Below, piece by piece: positions 25,242 through 33,768 of a stretch of 37,026 bases of DNA; position 1 is the first letter of the stretch, and each line of letters begins with the position of its first letter. The DNA is from Alphaproteobacteria bacterium (GTDB lineage: Bacteria > Pseudomonadota > Alphaproteobacteria > Micavibrionales > Micavibrionaceae). The translations under genes were made by a program, and so were the position numbers. The stretch is taken from assembly GCA_021208265.1 (NCBI GenBank), contig JAJOJU010000019.1, forward strand, positions 1 to 37,026. Direction: 5' to 3'. The notes beneath the pieces are model-generated. The model was not told the DNA's origin and made no database searches. It saw only the letters and a program-made list of their open reading frames with translations.

Positions 25242-26036
25242 CTACAGGCGTTCTACCATCATTTTTTTAATCTCTGCAATGGCTTTAGCCGGGTTCAGGC
25301 CCTTGGGGCATGTGTTTGTGCAGTTCATAATGGTATGGCAACGGTAAAGCTTGAACGGATCTTCCAGCGCATCAAGGCGCTCGCCCGTGGCTTCATCGCG
25401 GCTATCGGCGATCCAGCGGTAGGCTTGAAGCAATACAGCCGGGCCCATGAAACGGTCTGAATTCCACCAGTAAGACGGGCATGATGTAGAGCAGCAAAAA
25501 CAAAGGATACAACCCGCCGGGCCGTGGCCATCCGCCCCGTTCAGGATTTCCGAATCCTCTGGGCTTTGCAGGCGCTCGCGGTTTGGCGCGGCGGTATCGG
25601 TTTTCAGCCAGGGTTCGATGGAGGCATATTGCGCGTAAACATGGTTCAGGTCTGGCACCAGGTCCTTTACCACCGGCATATGCGGCAGTGGCGTGATTTT
25701 GACATCGCCCTTACAATCCTCAATCGCTTTGGTGCAGGCAAGGGTATTCGTGCCGTCAATATTCATCGCGCAGGACCCGCAAATGCCTTCGCGGCAGGAA
25801 CGGCGGAAGGTCAGGGTAGGGTCAACTTCGTTTTTAATTTTGATCAGGGCGTCCAGCACCATGGGGCCGCAGGCATCAAGATCAATCTCATACGTATCAA
25901 GGCGCGGGTTATCCTCATCATCCGGGTTCCAGCGGTAAACCCTGAATGACTTCACGCGCTTGGCGTTTTGTATTGCCTTATGGACTTTGCCGTTCGGGTT
26001 GATTTTTGAATTTTGGGGAAGGGTAAATTCAGCCAT
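25242..26036 (-). CDS. sdhB: Succinate dehydrogenase iron-sulfur subunit
   Basis: 264 residues with all three cluster sites: the 2Fe-2S ligands in CREGICGSC and LACTK, and the 4Fe-4S and 3Fe-4S ligands in [15 protein letters not shown] and [17 protein letters not shown]. It carries electrons from the SdhA flavin to quinone in complex II. ATG 26036 with AGGA upstream is preferred to an in-frame TTG at 26045. It is not next to sdhA: two unrelated genes lie between, one on the opposite strand, so sdhB needs its own promoter. Confidence 0.93.
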   Translation of the reverse strand: MAEFTLPQNSKINPNGKVHKAIQNAKRVKSFRVYRWNPDDEDNPRLDTYEIDLDACGPMVLDALIKIKNEVDPTLTFRRSCREGICGSCAMNIDGTNTLACTKAIEDCKGDVKITPLPHMPVVKDLVPDLNHVYAQYASIEPWLKTDTAAPNRERLQSPEDSEILNGADGHGPAGCILCFCCSTSCPSYWWNSDRFMGPAVLLQAYRWIADSRDEATGERLDALEDPFKLYRCHTIMNCTNTCPKGLNPAKAIAEIKKMMVERL

Positions 26037-26160
26037 GGGTTCCAATCCTGATTAACCCTGTAAACATAGCTCCTTAGGGCTGTTTTGTGAAGCCCCTTGC
26101 GCGATATGAATTAAATATGTATATCCGTTTTTATAACAAATCCTGGGGAGGGAATTCACG

Positions 26161-27228
26161 ATGCTTAAAGGCGTAACTGTCTTGGAGGATCTCAAATGCA
26201 GGCCGCATATTGATAATCTGCCGAAAGATCACGTCACCCGTTATAAGGCTGTGCCGAAAACACGCATCGCCACAATCATGCAGAAGCAGGATAAATGGCT
26301 GATCATCGGGGATGATTATCCGGCACAGATTACGGAGCGCATGCGGCTTTTGTCTGAGCGGCCTGATTACTATCTGGATCACCTGCCGGGATCAGAGATA
26401 GCCGCCGCCGAGATCGAGTTACGCGATGCCGTGGTTGATTACATGACCAGCACATATTCCGATTATTTCTACCGTAATGGTAATTCTGTTGTCTGCCGTT
26501 TGACGGGGATATCCATCAGGTTGAATGAAGCTGACCCCCGCGTGGTTGTAGCCTTGATGGCGGCGGAAGATTTCGGGATTTTGCTGCCATCCGATAAACC
26601 CGACATCACAGGTGAAAAAAACTATCGCCTTAGCAGCGGTATCCTGATCCAGCCAAGCGGTTGGTCGCTGACCAGTAAATTTAATATAGAAGCCCCTTAT
26701 GATGAGACAGCACATCAGCTCAGCCTTGATAATGCACGTCTTGGTAAAACATCATACGAAATCCATACATCCCGCGTTTCGCATTACGCCAAACATTTTG
26801 CTGACAAGGTCGAACGGTTTTATCGCAATATGAATCCGGGGGTGAATTTCTGGCGGCGCAACTGGGGGCCATACAGAACGGCGCAATTATCGCTGCACCC
26901 TGATTTGCCGCGCGCTGAAAAAGATTTGCAAACGCCGGAGGACTGGCGCAGTCACGGCGTGATACGTTCCGAACATGAAGGCTTTATGAAGCTGCCGGGC
27001 AGCAAAGCCGTGATATTTTCCATCCGCACATTTCTTTGGAAAGTTTCCGACATTGAGAAAAATAAGGAAGCTTTGGAAGCGCTGGTCACAGCTTACGATA
27101 ATCTGTCACCGGAGATGTATGATTACCGCCGCGATCGGCTGGACAGCTTTGGCAGATATATCGACAGTGTGCGACACAGAATAGCGCCTGTGCCGTGGGC
27201 TGAACAGGATAGGTTGGAACAAGCTTAG
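26161..27228 (+). CDS. DUF3445 protein, haem-dependent oxidative N-demethylase-like
   Basis: 355 residues matching the DUF3445 pattern: DDYPAQITERMRLLSERPDY, VALMAAEDFGILL, LIQPSGWSLTSKF, EIHTSRVSHYAKHFADKVER, FWRRNWGP, then SEHEGFMKLPGSKAVIFSIR. Characterised members form the haem subunit of an oxidative N-demethylase acting on methylamines. The other subunits of that enzyme are not nearby, so the substrate is unknown. A strong GGGGAGGG site precedes the ATG. The gene runs against the flanking sdhB and Tat-protein genes. Confidence 0.7.
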   Translation: MLKGVTVLEDLKCRPHIDNLPKDHVTRYKAVPKTRIATIMQKQDKWLIIGDDYPAQITERMRLLSERPDYYLDHLPGSEIAAAEIELRDAVVDYMTSTYSDYFYRNGNSVVCRLTGISIRLNEADPRVVVALMAAEDFGILLPSDKPDITGEKNYRLSSGILIQPSGWSLTSKFNIEAPYDETAHQLSLDNARLGKTSYEIHTSRVSHYAKHFADKVERFYRNMNPGVNFWRRNWGPYRTAQLSLHPDLPRAEKDLQTPEDWRSHGVIRSEHEGFMKLPGSKAVIFSIRTFLWKVSDIEKNKEALEALVTAYDNLSPEMYDYRRDRLDSFGRYIDSVRHRIAPVPWAEQDRLEQA

Positions 27229-27325
27229 GTTATAAACTATCAGGCGCGGGTGCATTTAAATCTGCCCCCATGCGCCGGTTTGGCAAGATAATTTCCAGAC
27301 GTTGACCGGGGGGGCGTGATGGCTT

Positions 27326-28459
27326 TTAGATGCTTAAGCGCCGCAGGTTTTTCACAGTTATCACCATGCCGTTATGGCTGGTTTCGATGTCGGGCGGTTT
27401 GGCATTGGCAGGGTCTATTGTTTGCAGCCAATGCAGCCAATCGACGCGGGTGGGCGTGCGCTCCGCATCCGGGATTTGTAGGGTATATTGCCCATTTCCT
27501 GCCGGGGTAAGGCGCAGAGTGTAAAGGCCTCTCATATCAGCTTTTTCAAGCCTTTCCTGAAAGGTTCTTTTCTGATTTTCCTTATGTTCAAGTTGTTGAT
27601 CTTTTATACGTTTGTGATGGGCTTCCCATTCTTTTTTCAGGCGGGGTAGGGCTTCCATCTGTATTTTGTGTTCCATCTGCGATGAACGTTCATATAAGTT
27701 AGCAATCAGGTCTTGCAACTCCGGGGTTTTCGTTTCGAAGTTTCCGAGCGTATGCCTGATATCACGCAACTGTGATCGCGCCAGAACATCGCCCGGTTTT
27801 GCAGGGAATCGCAGGTTAAAATTTGTTGAGCGCTCAGTGGCATGGAAATGTTCCGGGTGTTTCAGGGCATGCCGGGCCAATCTGAGAAAATAGTTTTCCA
27901 ACTGGCCGATAAGATGGCGGGGCGTGGTGGTGTCGTCGCAAAAGGTTTGGAAGAATTCCCACGCATGATCAAGGGTGGCACGCGAGACACTGCTTCTGTT
28001 GTGACCTTTTCCCTTTTTCTCCATTTCCTCCAGCCGGTCAAGCAGAGCGGGGGACAAAATGTCCAAAAGAGGAATATCGGGTGGCAGGTCGCGGAGATTT
28101 CCTAGAATGCCCATCTCCATACTGAAATCTATTTTCTCGCCAACGGAATGTTGTTTGTAGGGATCACGGAACATTTCTGTCTTGAGAAACCCGATCTCCC
28201 CTTTTATGCGGGCGGCGAAGGCAAGGATTTTTTCCGGAGTATGGCCCCAGTGAGGTCCGATGATATTGGCGATCGCTTGATATGGTAATCCCCGTGCCAG
28301 ACCCAGAGCTTCCAGAGTTTTAGTAAGCCTTGAAACGCTGGCGGTGGCAGATGTGCCAATTGATGCTGCTGTGGCAGCTGCGCCTGTGGTACCTCCGCTA
28401 ACAGCTGTGGCGGAGGCGGCGCCCGCGAATTTCAAGAAATTACGTCTGCTGGTTTTCAC
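27326..28459 (-). CDS. Tat-exported protein of unknown function
   Basis: 377 residues from a GTG start. The N-terminus SRRNFLKFAGAASATAV is a textbook twin-arginine signal, followed by an Ala/Gly/Thr-rich region. The mature part is mostly helical and charged (KKEWEAHHKRIKDQQLEHKE). Tat substrates are exported folded, often with a cofactor, but I see no cofactor motif; it may simply fold fast. It sits 70 bases after sdhA on the same strand and could be co-transcribed. I do not recognise the family. Confidence 0.65.
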   Translation of the reverse strand: MKTSRRNFLKFAGAASATAVSGGTTGAAATAASIGTSATASVSRLTKTLEALGLARGLPYQAIANIIGPHWGHTPEKILAFAARIKGEIGFLKTEMFRDPYKQHSVGEKIDFSMEMGILGNLRDLPPDIPLLDILSPALLDRLEEMEKKGKGHNRSSVSRATLDHAWEFFQTFCDDTTTPRHLIGQLENYFLRLARHALKHPEHFHATERSTNFNLRFPAKPGDVLARSQLRDIRHTLGNFETKTPELQDLIANLYERSSQMEHKIQMEALPRLKKEWEAHHKRIKDQQLEHKENQKRTFQERLEKADMRGLYTLRLTPAGNGQYTLQIPDAERTPTRVDWLHWLQTIDPANAKPPDIETSHNGMVITVKNLRRLSI

Positions 28460-28529
28460 AGTTCAAGTCTTTTCGTCCGATAGTGAATGGGCGAAAGATA
28501 AAAAAAATTATACGTTATGTCAATTAAAT

Positions 28530-30321
28530 TTAGTAGACACGGGCCTTGGGCGGCACAACTTCCACTTCGTCCGTCAGGGTTTTCATGATAACCGGGCGGT
28601 AATCGATTTTGACCTTACCCTTGTCATCCACCCATGTGACCGTGTGCTTCATCCATGTTTCATCATTGCGGTCCGGGAAATCTTCCCGCGCATGTGCGCC
28701 GCGTGATTCCTCACGGTTGCTGGCGGAATGCATGGAAGCCACGGCCTGACCCAGCAGATTATCCAGCTCCAGCGTTTCCACAAGATCGGTGTTGAAGATG
28801 AGGGAGCGGTCCTGAATACCAAGATCTGCTTTGCCCTTATAACATTCATCAATCAGCTTTACGCCTTCCTTCAGCGTTTCGCCTGTGCGGAACACGGCGG
28901 CATGGTTTTGCATCGTTTTCTGCATTTGCAGGCGTAGCTCCGATGTTGGCGTGCTGCCTTTGGCGTTCCGGAAGTGATCAAGGCGGGCAATCGCCTTGGA
29001 ACCATCGTCACCCTTGAACGGCGCGTGTTTGGAGCCAGGCTGCACAGTTTCCGCTGCGCGGATGGCGGCAGCGCGCCCAAATACCACAAGGTCAAGAAGC
29101 GAGTTTGAACCCAAGCGGTTTGCCCCGTGAACGGAAACGCAGGCGGCTTCGCCAATAGCCATCAGGCCGGGAACAACGGCGTTCGGATCCTTCTTCGATG
29201 GGTTAATCACTTCACATTTGTAATTCGTCTGTATACCGCCCATGTTGTAGTGAACGGTCGGCAGCACGGGGATGGGCTGTTTCGTCACGTCCACGCCTGC
29301 GAAAATACGGGCGGATTCAGCAATGCCGGGCAGGCGGGAATGGATAATCTCCGGCTCCAGATGCATCAGGTTCAGATAGATATGATCCTTGTGTTGCCCC
29401 ACACCGCGGCCTTCGCGGATTTCGATGGTCATGGAACGGGACACCACATCGCGGGAGGCCAGATCCTTGGCGGAGGGCGCATAACGCTCCATAAAGCGCT
29501 CGCCCTCGGAATTGGTCAGGTAGCCACCTTCACCGCGCACGCCTTCGGTAATCAGGCAGCCAGCGCCGTAAATACCGGTGGGGTGAAACTGTGTGAATTC
29601 CATGTCTTGCAGAGGAATACCGGCGCGCAATACCATTGCTCCGCCATCGCCTGTGCAGGTGTGGGCGGATGTGCAGGAGAAGTAAGCGCGACCATAACCG
29701 CCCGTTGCCAGAATGGTTTGGTGTGCGCGGAAGCGGTGGATTGTACCGTCATCCAGGTTCCAGGCCATCACGCCCAGGCATTCACCATCATCTGACATGA
29801 TCAGATCCAGCGCGAAATATTCGATAAAGAATTCAGCCTTGTTTTTCAGGGCTTGAGAGTACAGCGTATGCAAAATGGCGTGGCCCGTGCGGTCAGCGGC
29901 GGCGCAGGTGCGCTGGGCTGTGCCCTTGCCGTAATGGGTAGTCATGCCGCCAAAGGCGCGCTGATAGATTTTGCCTTCCGCCGTGCGGGAAAAGGGAACG
30001 CCATAATGTTCCAGTTCGATAATCGCGGGGATCGCCTCGCGACACATATATTCAATCGCATCCTGATCTCCCAGCCAGTCAGACCCCCTTGACGGTATCA
30101 TACATATGGAAGCGCCAGTCATCCTCACCCATATTGCCCAATGCTGCCGAGATACCGCCCTGCGCCGCCACGGTGTGGGAGCGAGTGGGGAACACTTTGG
30201 AGATCAGCGCTGTTTTTAGGCCCTTTTCGGCACAACCAAAGCCGGCGCGTAAACCCGCACCGCCCGCGCCGACAACAACAACGTCATATTCGTGATCAAT
30301 AATCTGGTAATTTTTTGTCAT
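28530..30321 (-). CDS. sdhA: Succinate dehydrogenase flavoprotein subunit, one-base frameshift
   Basis: The N-terminal frame has the FAD loop [15 protein letters not shown] and the flavin-linking histidine in [12 protein letters not shown]. It breaks at a C5 run (30084-30088; G5 on the coding strand). One fewer G continues MYDTVKG into [13 protein letters not shown] and the rest, including [30 protein letters not shown] and the C-terminal [15 protein letters not shown], for 596 residues, the normal length. SdhA oxidises succinate to fumarate. All key residues remain, and loss of this enzyme would be costly, so a read error is likely. It lies 8 bases after sdhD. Confidence 0.93.
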
Positions 30322-30329
30322 GGCCTATG

Positions 30330-30716
30330 TCAGGATATTTTGATGATTGCATAAATACAGGCGATCGCGCCGCCCAGAAAAAACAGTTTTGAACCGATCA
30401 GTTTGGTCATCTTAAACCACTTGCAGTGGATGTAATCCTCTATCACCACCTGGCAGCCCAACGCGGCATGATAAAAAGAGGCAATGATAAAAAATATCAT
30501 CAGCAGGGAATTTACAGGGTGCTGCAGCCATGTGATGAACTCAAGATGAGTTGCTGTGCGCAGGGACACAACGCTGATAACCAGCCATATGCATAACGGG
30601 ATCAAAGCAACCGCTGTAATGCGTTGATGCATCCAGTGGTGGGCACCTTCATGGGCGCTGCCCAGTCCGCGGGCTTTGGCGAGAGGGGATACAAATTTAT
30701 CGGTTTTGTCAGACAT
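30330..30716 (-). CDS. sdhD: Succinate dehydrogenase membrane anchor SdhD
   Basis: 128 residues with three membrane helices (AVALIPLCIWLVISVVSL; SLLMIFFIIASFYHAALG; SKLFFLGGAIACIYAII). The haem-ligand region is FYHAALGCQVVIEDYIH. It forms the quinone and haem b site together with SdhC. Its start overlaps the end of sdhC by 8 bases, which indicates coupled translation. Confidence 0.88.
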   Translation of the reverse strand: MSDKTDKFVSPLAKARGLGSAHEGAHHWMHQRITAVALIPLCIWLVISVVSLRTATHLEFITWLQHPVNSLLMIFFIIASFYHAALGCQVVIEDYIHCKWFKMTKLIGSKLFFLGGAIACIYAIIKIS

Positions 30717-31151
30717 ACGCGCACACCCATGTCAGGATTGTCATTAAAACAGCGCCCGCAAAAACAACATAGCTGGCTTTGGTGGCGAGAGCTTTGTTGA
30801 ATAGGTAGCCTGTATCCCACACTAGATGGCGGATACCGTTCAGCATGTGGAAATAGAGAGAGAAGCTCCACCCGAACAGCAAAAACAAGCCGAGCGGTGA
30901 GGAGACAAAATTCATTGCTATGTCGTAGTTAGTATTCTGCTCGGTTGGGGGCATATCAATGCCCGGCATGGCAATGGGGGCTACCCCGATCGGGTCGTTA
31001 CCGCGGCCCAGAGCCACCAGATGATCATCACCGATCCTGCCGACAGCGCAATCCCGGTGGCGCGATGAAGGATGGATGTCAGCGCCGTTACCGGCAGCCG
31101 ATAAACTTGTAAATGCGGAGACAGGGGGCGTTTAATCGTGTGATCGCTCAT
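30709..31151 (-). CDS. sdhC: Succinate dehydrogenase cytochrome b556 subunit SdhC, one-base frameshift
   Basis: Starts at ATG 31151 (MSDHTIKRPLSPHLQVYRLP), with the family signature SILHRATGIALSAG and haem/quinone residues. The frame breaks after IIWWLWAA; adding a G to the GG run near 31007-31008 leads to GNDPIGVAP and the remaining helices (LGLFLLFGWSFSLYFHMLNGI, with the haem His in HMLNGIRHLVWD). The joined length is 147 residues. GGGAGG sits unusually close to the ATG. It is the first gene of sdhCDA; sdhB is elsewhere. Confidence 0.87.
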
Positions 31152-31193
31152 GCCTCCCAATATGAACCAAGCCCTTTATAATGGCAAGGGGGA

Positions 31194-31853
31194 CTATTCC
31201 TCTTTCTGGAGTTCCGTCTGATCACTTTCTTCAGATGGTGCCGGTGTCTCGGAATAAGGCCCATCATAACTTTCGATGGGGTAATATTCTTTTTCCTTTG
31301 CGTATTCCGGGCAATTAGCCAGCGCGGCATCATGCACCAAAATCATGGCTAGCGATTTAAGTGTTAAATCTTTTGCCATGATCGTTTGAGATTGATCATC
31401 CGGCAGCCATTGTAGCAGTTCCAGCAAAGCTTTTGGTGAACGCGAGGTTAGTTTATTTGATAATTCAAGATCGGGGTCTTCAATGTTTTTTATGTGCTGT
31501 CCCAGCTTGAAGGCCAAGCCGTTGGAAACTTCATCGACTTCAATCAAATACAGCTTGGTCATCTGTACGATATGATCGCAGGTTTGTTCTGCCGATAACT
31601 GTGTTTTTTGAGCATCGGGCAGAAGCTTGGGGACAAGACCTCTCAGATCCTTCCATGTGTAATCAGATGACTGGAATTTAACTTGTTCCGGGTGCAGCGT
31701 TTGCCCATAGAGTAAAACACCGCCGCTGGCAGCTTGAGCATCCGGTGCCGTTTCAGCTTGTAATACGGACGGTGAAGCCGCAAGAAGAGCCGTTGTCAAC
31801 AATGTCAGAAAAGAGCGTGTTTTTTTATGCTTGGTCATGTAGGTCACTTTCAT
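31194..31853 (-). CDS. Secreted protein of unknown function
   Basis: 219 residues with a Sec signal (SFLTLLTTALLAASPSVLQA, then ETAPD). The mature part is helical with two cysteines (EQTCDHIVQM; ALANCPEYAKE) and an acidic tail. AGGA lies 7 bases before the ATG. It follows the peptidase-like gene by 24 bases and precedes sdhC by 42, so it may be co-transcribed with the former. I do not recognise it. Confidence 0.6.
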   Translation of the reverse strand: MKVTYMTKHKKTRSFLTLLTTALLAASPSVLQAETAPDAQAASGGVLLYGQTLHPEQVKFQSSDYTWKDLRGLVPKLLPDAQKTQLSAEQTCDHIVQMTKLYLIEVDEVSNGLAFKLGQHIKNIEDPDLELSNKLTSRSPKALLELLQWLPDDQSQTIMAKDLTLKSLAMILVHDAALANCPEYAKEKEYYPIESYDGPYSETPAPSEESDQTELQKEE

Positions 31854-31877
31854 GTCGATATCCTGATACGGTTGTTC

Positions 31878-33128
31878 TTATTCGCAGTTGCGTCGGAATA
31901 CGGCAGAGCCGCCGGGGTTCCTGTTGATAATGCTGGCCCATTTTTGAGGGTTGGAGTTATCCCGGATCACACCTCCGCTACTATTGTTATGTACGATAAT
32001 CCCGCCACCGATATAAACACCGGTGTGCCCGGCTTTTGATCCACGTTTTGTTACAAGAATATCGCCGGCTTTTAACTGGAAATTACCCAGATGCCCTGAT
32101 GGACAGGCTCATAGCACTTGTCTTTTTTTAAGAGCATCAAACAGTGTTACAGTGGAAAGGTGATTTCCTACGCTATAGCTGCCGTTATTGGGGCATTGTA
32201 GAATTTTTGATACGGCAATGGCGCAGCCTAAGCGACCACCGTTTGTGCCTGCAATGCCTGATGTTTTATAGCCCACCATTTTCTTGGCGCATTCTGCAAT
32301 AACATCGCCACCTTTACCTTCAATATTGGATACTTTAAGAGCTTCAGCTTGTTCGGCAAATTCCCGCTGGGCAGAACCTGGTGCGTAATCACTGGGGCTT
32401 GAGCCTGGTGAAGTGGAAAGCTGTTCTGCCGAATCTTCATTCTGGCTAAGGTCATGACTTTCAATGTCATCATTGGTGGCATTAACCAGTTCACCATTGG
32501 CCCCTACAGCTTCGGTCAGTTTGTCACAAATGTTTTTTTCAAGGTCTGCCAGATACTTACCCATCTGGCCTTCGGAAACATTCCGGATATCATTAATTTG
32601 AACGTAGTTTGCGGCAGCGTTGTGAATGTAAGCCGTTTTATCACCGGATGTTTGCGCGTTCGAGAGACCGCACTGATTTTTCGCAAGATCGTTTATCTTC
32701 CGTGACAGATCAGCCAGTTTTTTGAGATGTTCCTTTTTTTCGTCATTATTTCCGGTTTTTTCAAAGATCGGCAGAGTTTGATCGAGGACTGGACTTTGTA
32801 CAACATCGGGGAATGATTTGATGATCTTTTCTAAATCTTTACTCAGATCATCCGCCGTGTCGGCCTCTTCGCCATCCAATATAGGACCGGAATTATTAAC
32901 GCCGTTGGGGTTATCTATGACCGTCCCGGTGACGGCGGTTTGCTTGTTATTAGTTGTTGGCTTTTCGCATACGGTATCGCCGTAAGGGGTTTTGATACAT
33001 TCCTGAGCGGATGCTCGAATATCCCATTTGCCTGATATCACGAAAGACAGAAGTAACAGGCACGACAGGGCGTATGCTGTGTATTTAATGTGTTTATGGA
33101 TATGCTTGGTTATCGTGATGCGTTCCAT
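31878..33128 (-). CDS. Exported NlpC/P60-like cysteine peptidase, two frameshifts
   Basis: The N-terminus has a signal or anchor helix (AYALSCLLLLSFVISG) and then a long helical region (KNDEK-type coils and ICDKLTEAVGANGELV). The C-terminal domain has a likely catalytic cysteine in RLGCAIAVSKIL. The raw frame stops at 32109. Removing one A from the A7 run on the coding strand (about 32127-32133) and adding one G about 25 bases further continues into VHQGHLGNFQLKAGDILVTK and GHTGVYIGGGIIVHNNSSGG, with the expected histidine. It ends at 31878 with 416 residues. Such enzymes cut peptide links in cell wall. The domain assignment rests on the Cys and GHTGVYIG motifs only. Confidence 0.65.
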
Positions 33129-33187
33129 ATGTTTTGAATCCCATGCTGCCAGTCTGAAATTATCTTCAATTTATATTGTATTTTAGT

Positions 33188-33201
33188 TAATGTTAACATT
33201 A
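33188..33201. repeat. 14-base perfect palindrome upstream of the peptidase-like gene
   Basis: TAATGTTAACATTA lies in the 94-base gap before the gene at 33128, in AT-rich sequence that could hold its promoter. A repressor site is possible, but chance cannot be excluded. Confidence 0.3.
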
Positions 33202-33222
33202 CGTAAATTTTTTTGAGGGGCT

Positions 33223-33764
33223 TTACAGCCAGCTGCGCGGATTGGCTATGCGGTATCCCTTTGCGGCCCGGCTAAGTCCACGCACATACCGGAAGATCAG
33301 GTAGAAAATAATGGGCAGTGCAACGATAAGGGCCGTAATAGTCAGAAGTCGTAAATTAACATCAATGAATAAATGCATGCAGGGTTGAGCGGCGGCGTAG
33401 ACTTCCTCAAAACTGGCATTCTGAGCAAACTCAGGCCCCTTGGTGGCAAGGCTTTCAGCACAGGGGGCGAAGGCCGTGTAATCAATTTGGGGGAGCATAT
33501 AAGCGCTGCCTGCCGTGAGCGATAGAACGGAGATCAGCGTGGCAATCCAGATCGTGCGGATGATGAAGGTCGTGTGGTTTTCGGTCAGGCTTTCGGCTTC
33601 CGCTGTTTTGCGCATGCGGTACGCCGCCATCAAAAACGCCGATCAGAAATACAAGGGCAATCAACCCCACGGTCATGCTGGGCACAACGCTTAACACTAA
33701 TGATGCGCCAAAGGCGGCATACAGATTGATGACTTTTTTTCTTTTCGGTGTTGTTTTCGGTCAT
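33223..33764 (-). CDS. Multi-pass membrane protein (DUF4870/Tic20-like), two frameshifts
   Basis: Starts at ATG 33764, 4 bases after the mutL stop. Removing one A from the A7 run (33734-33740 on the opposite strand) gives KKKVINLYAAFGASLVLSVV and TVGLIALVFLIGV. Removing one T from a T5 run just after gives LMAAYRMRKTAEAESL. The rest then reads through (FIIRTIWIATLISVLSLTAG; LLTITALIVALPIIFYLIFR) to 33223, for 179 residues with four or five helices. The layout resembles the DUF4870 family, whose role is unknown. It is the last gene of the apparent mutL operon. Confidence 0.65.
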
Positions 33765-33768
33765 GATG

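Noticed and set aside
24614-25270. 218-residue ORF on the plus strand
   Set aside because: Antisense to glyS; glyS motifs occupy the region.
29127-29795. 222-residue ORF on the plus strand
   Set aside because: Antisense to sdhA, whose flavoprotein motifs cover the whole stretch.
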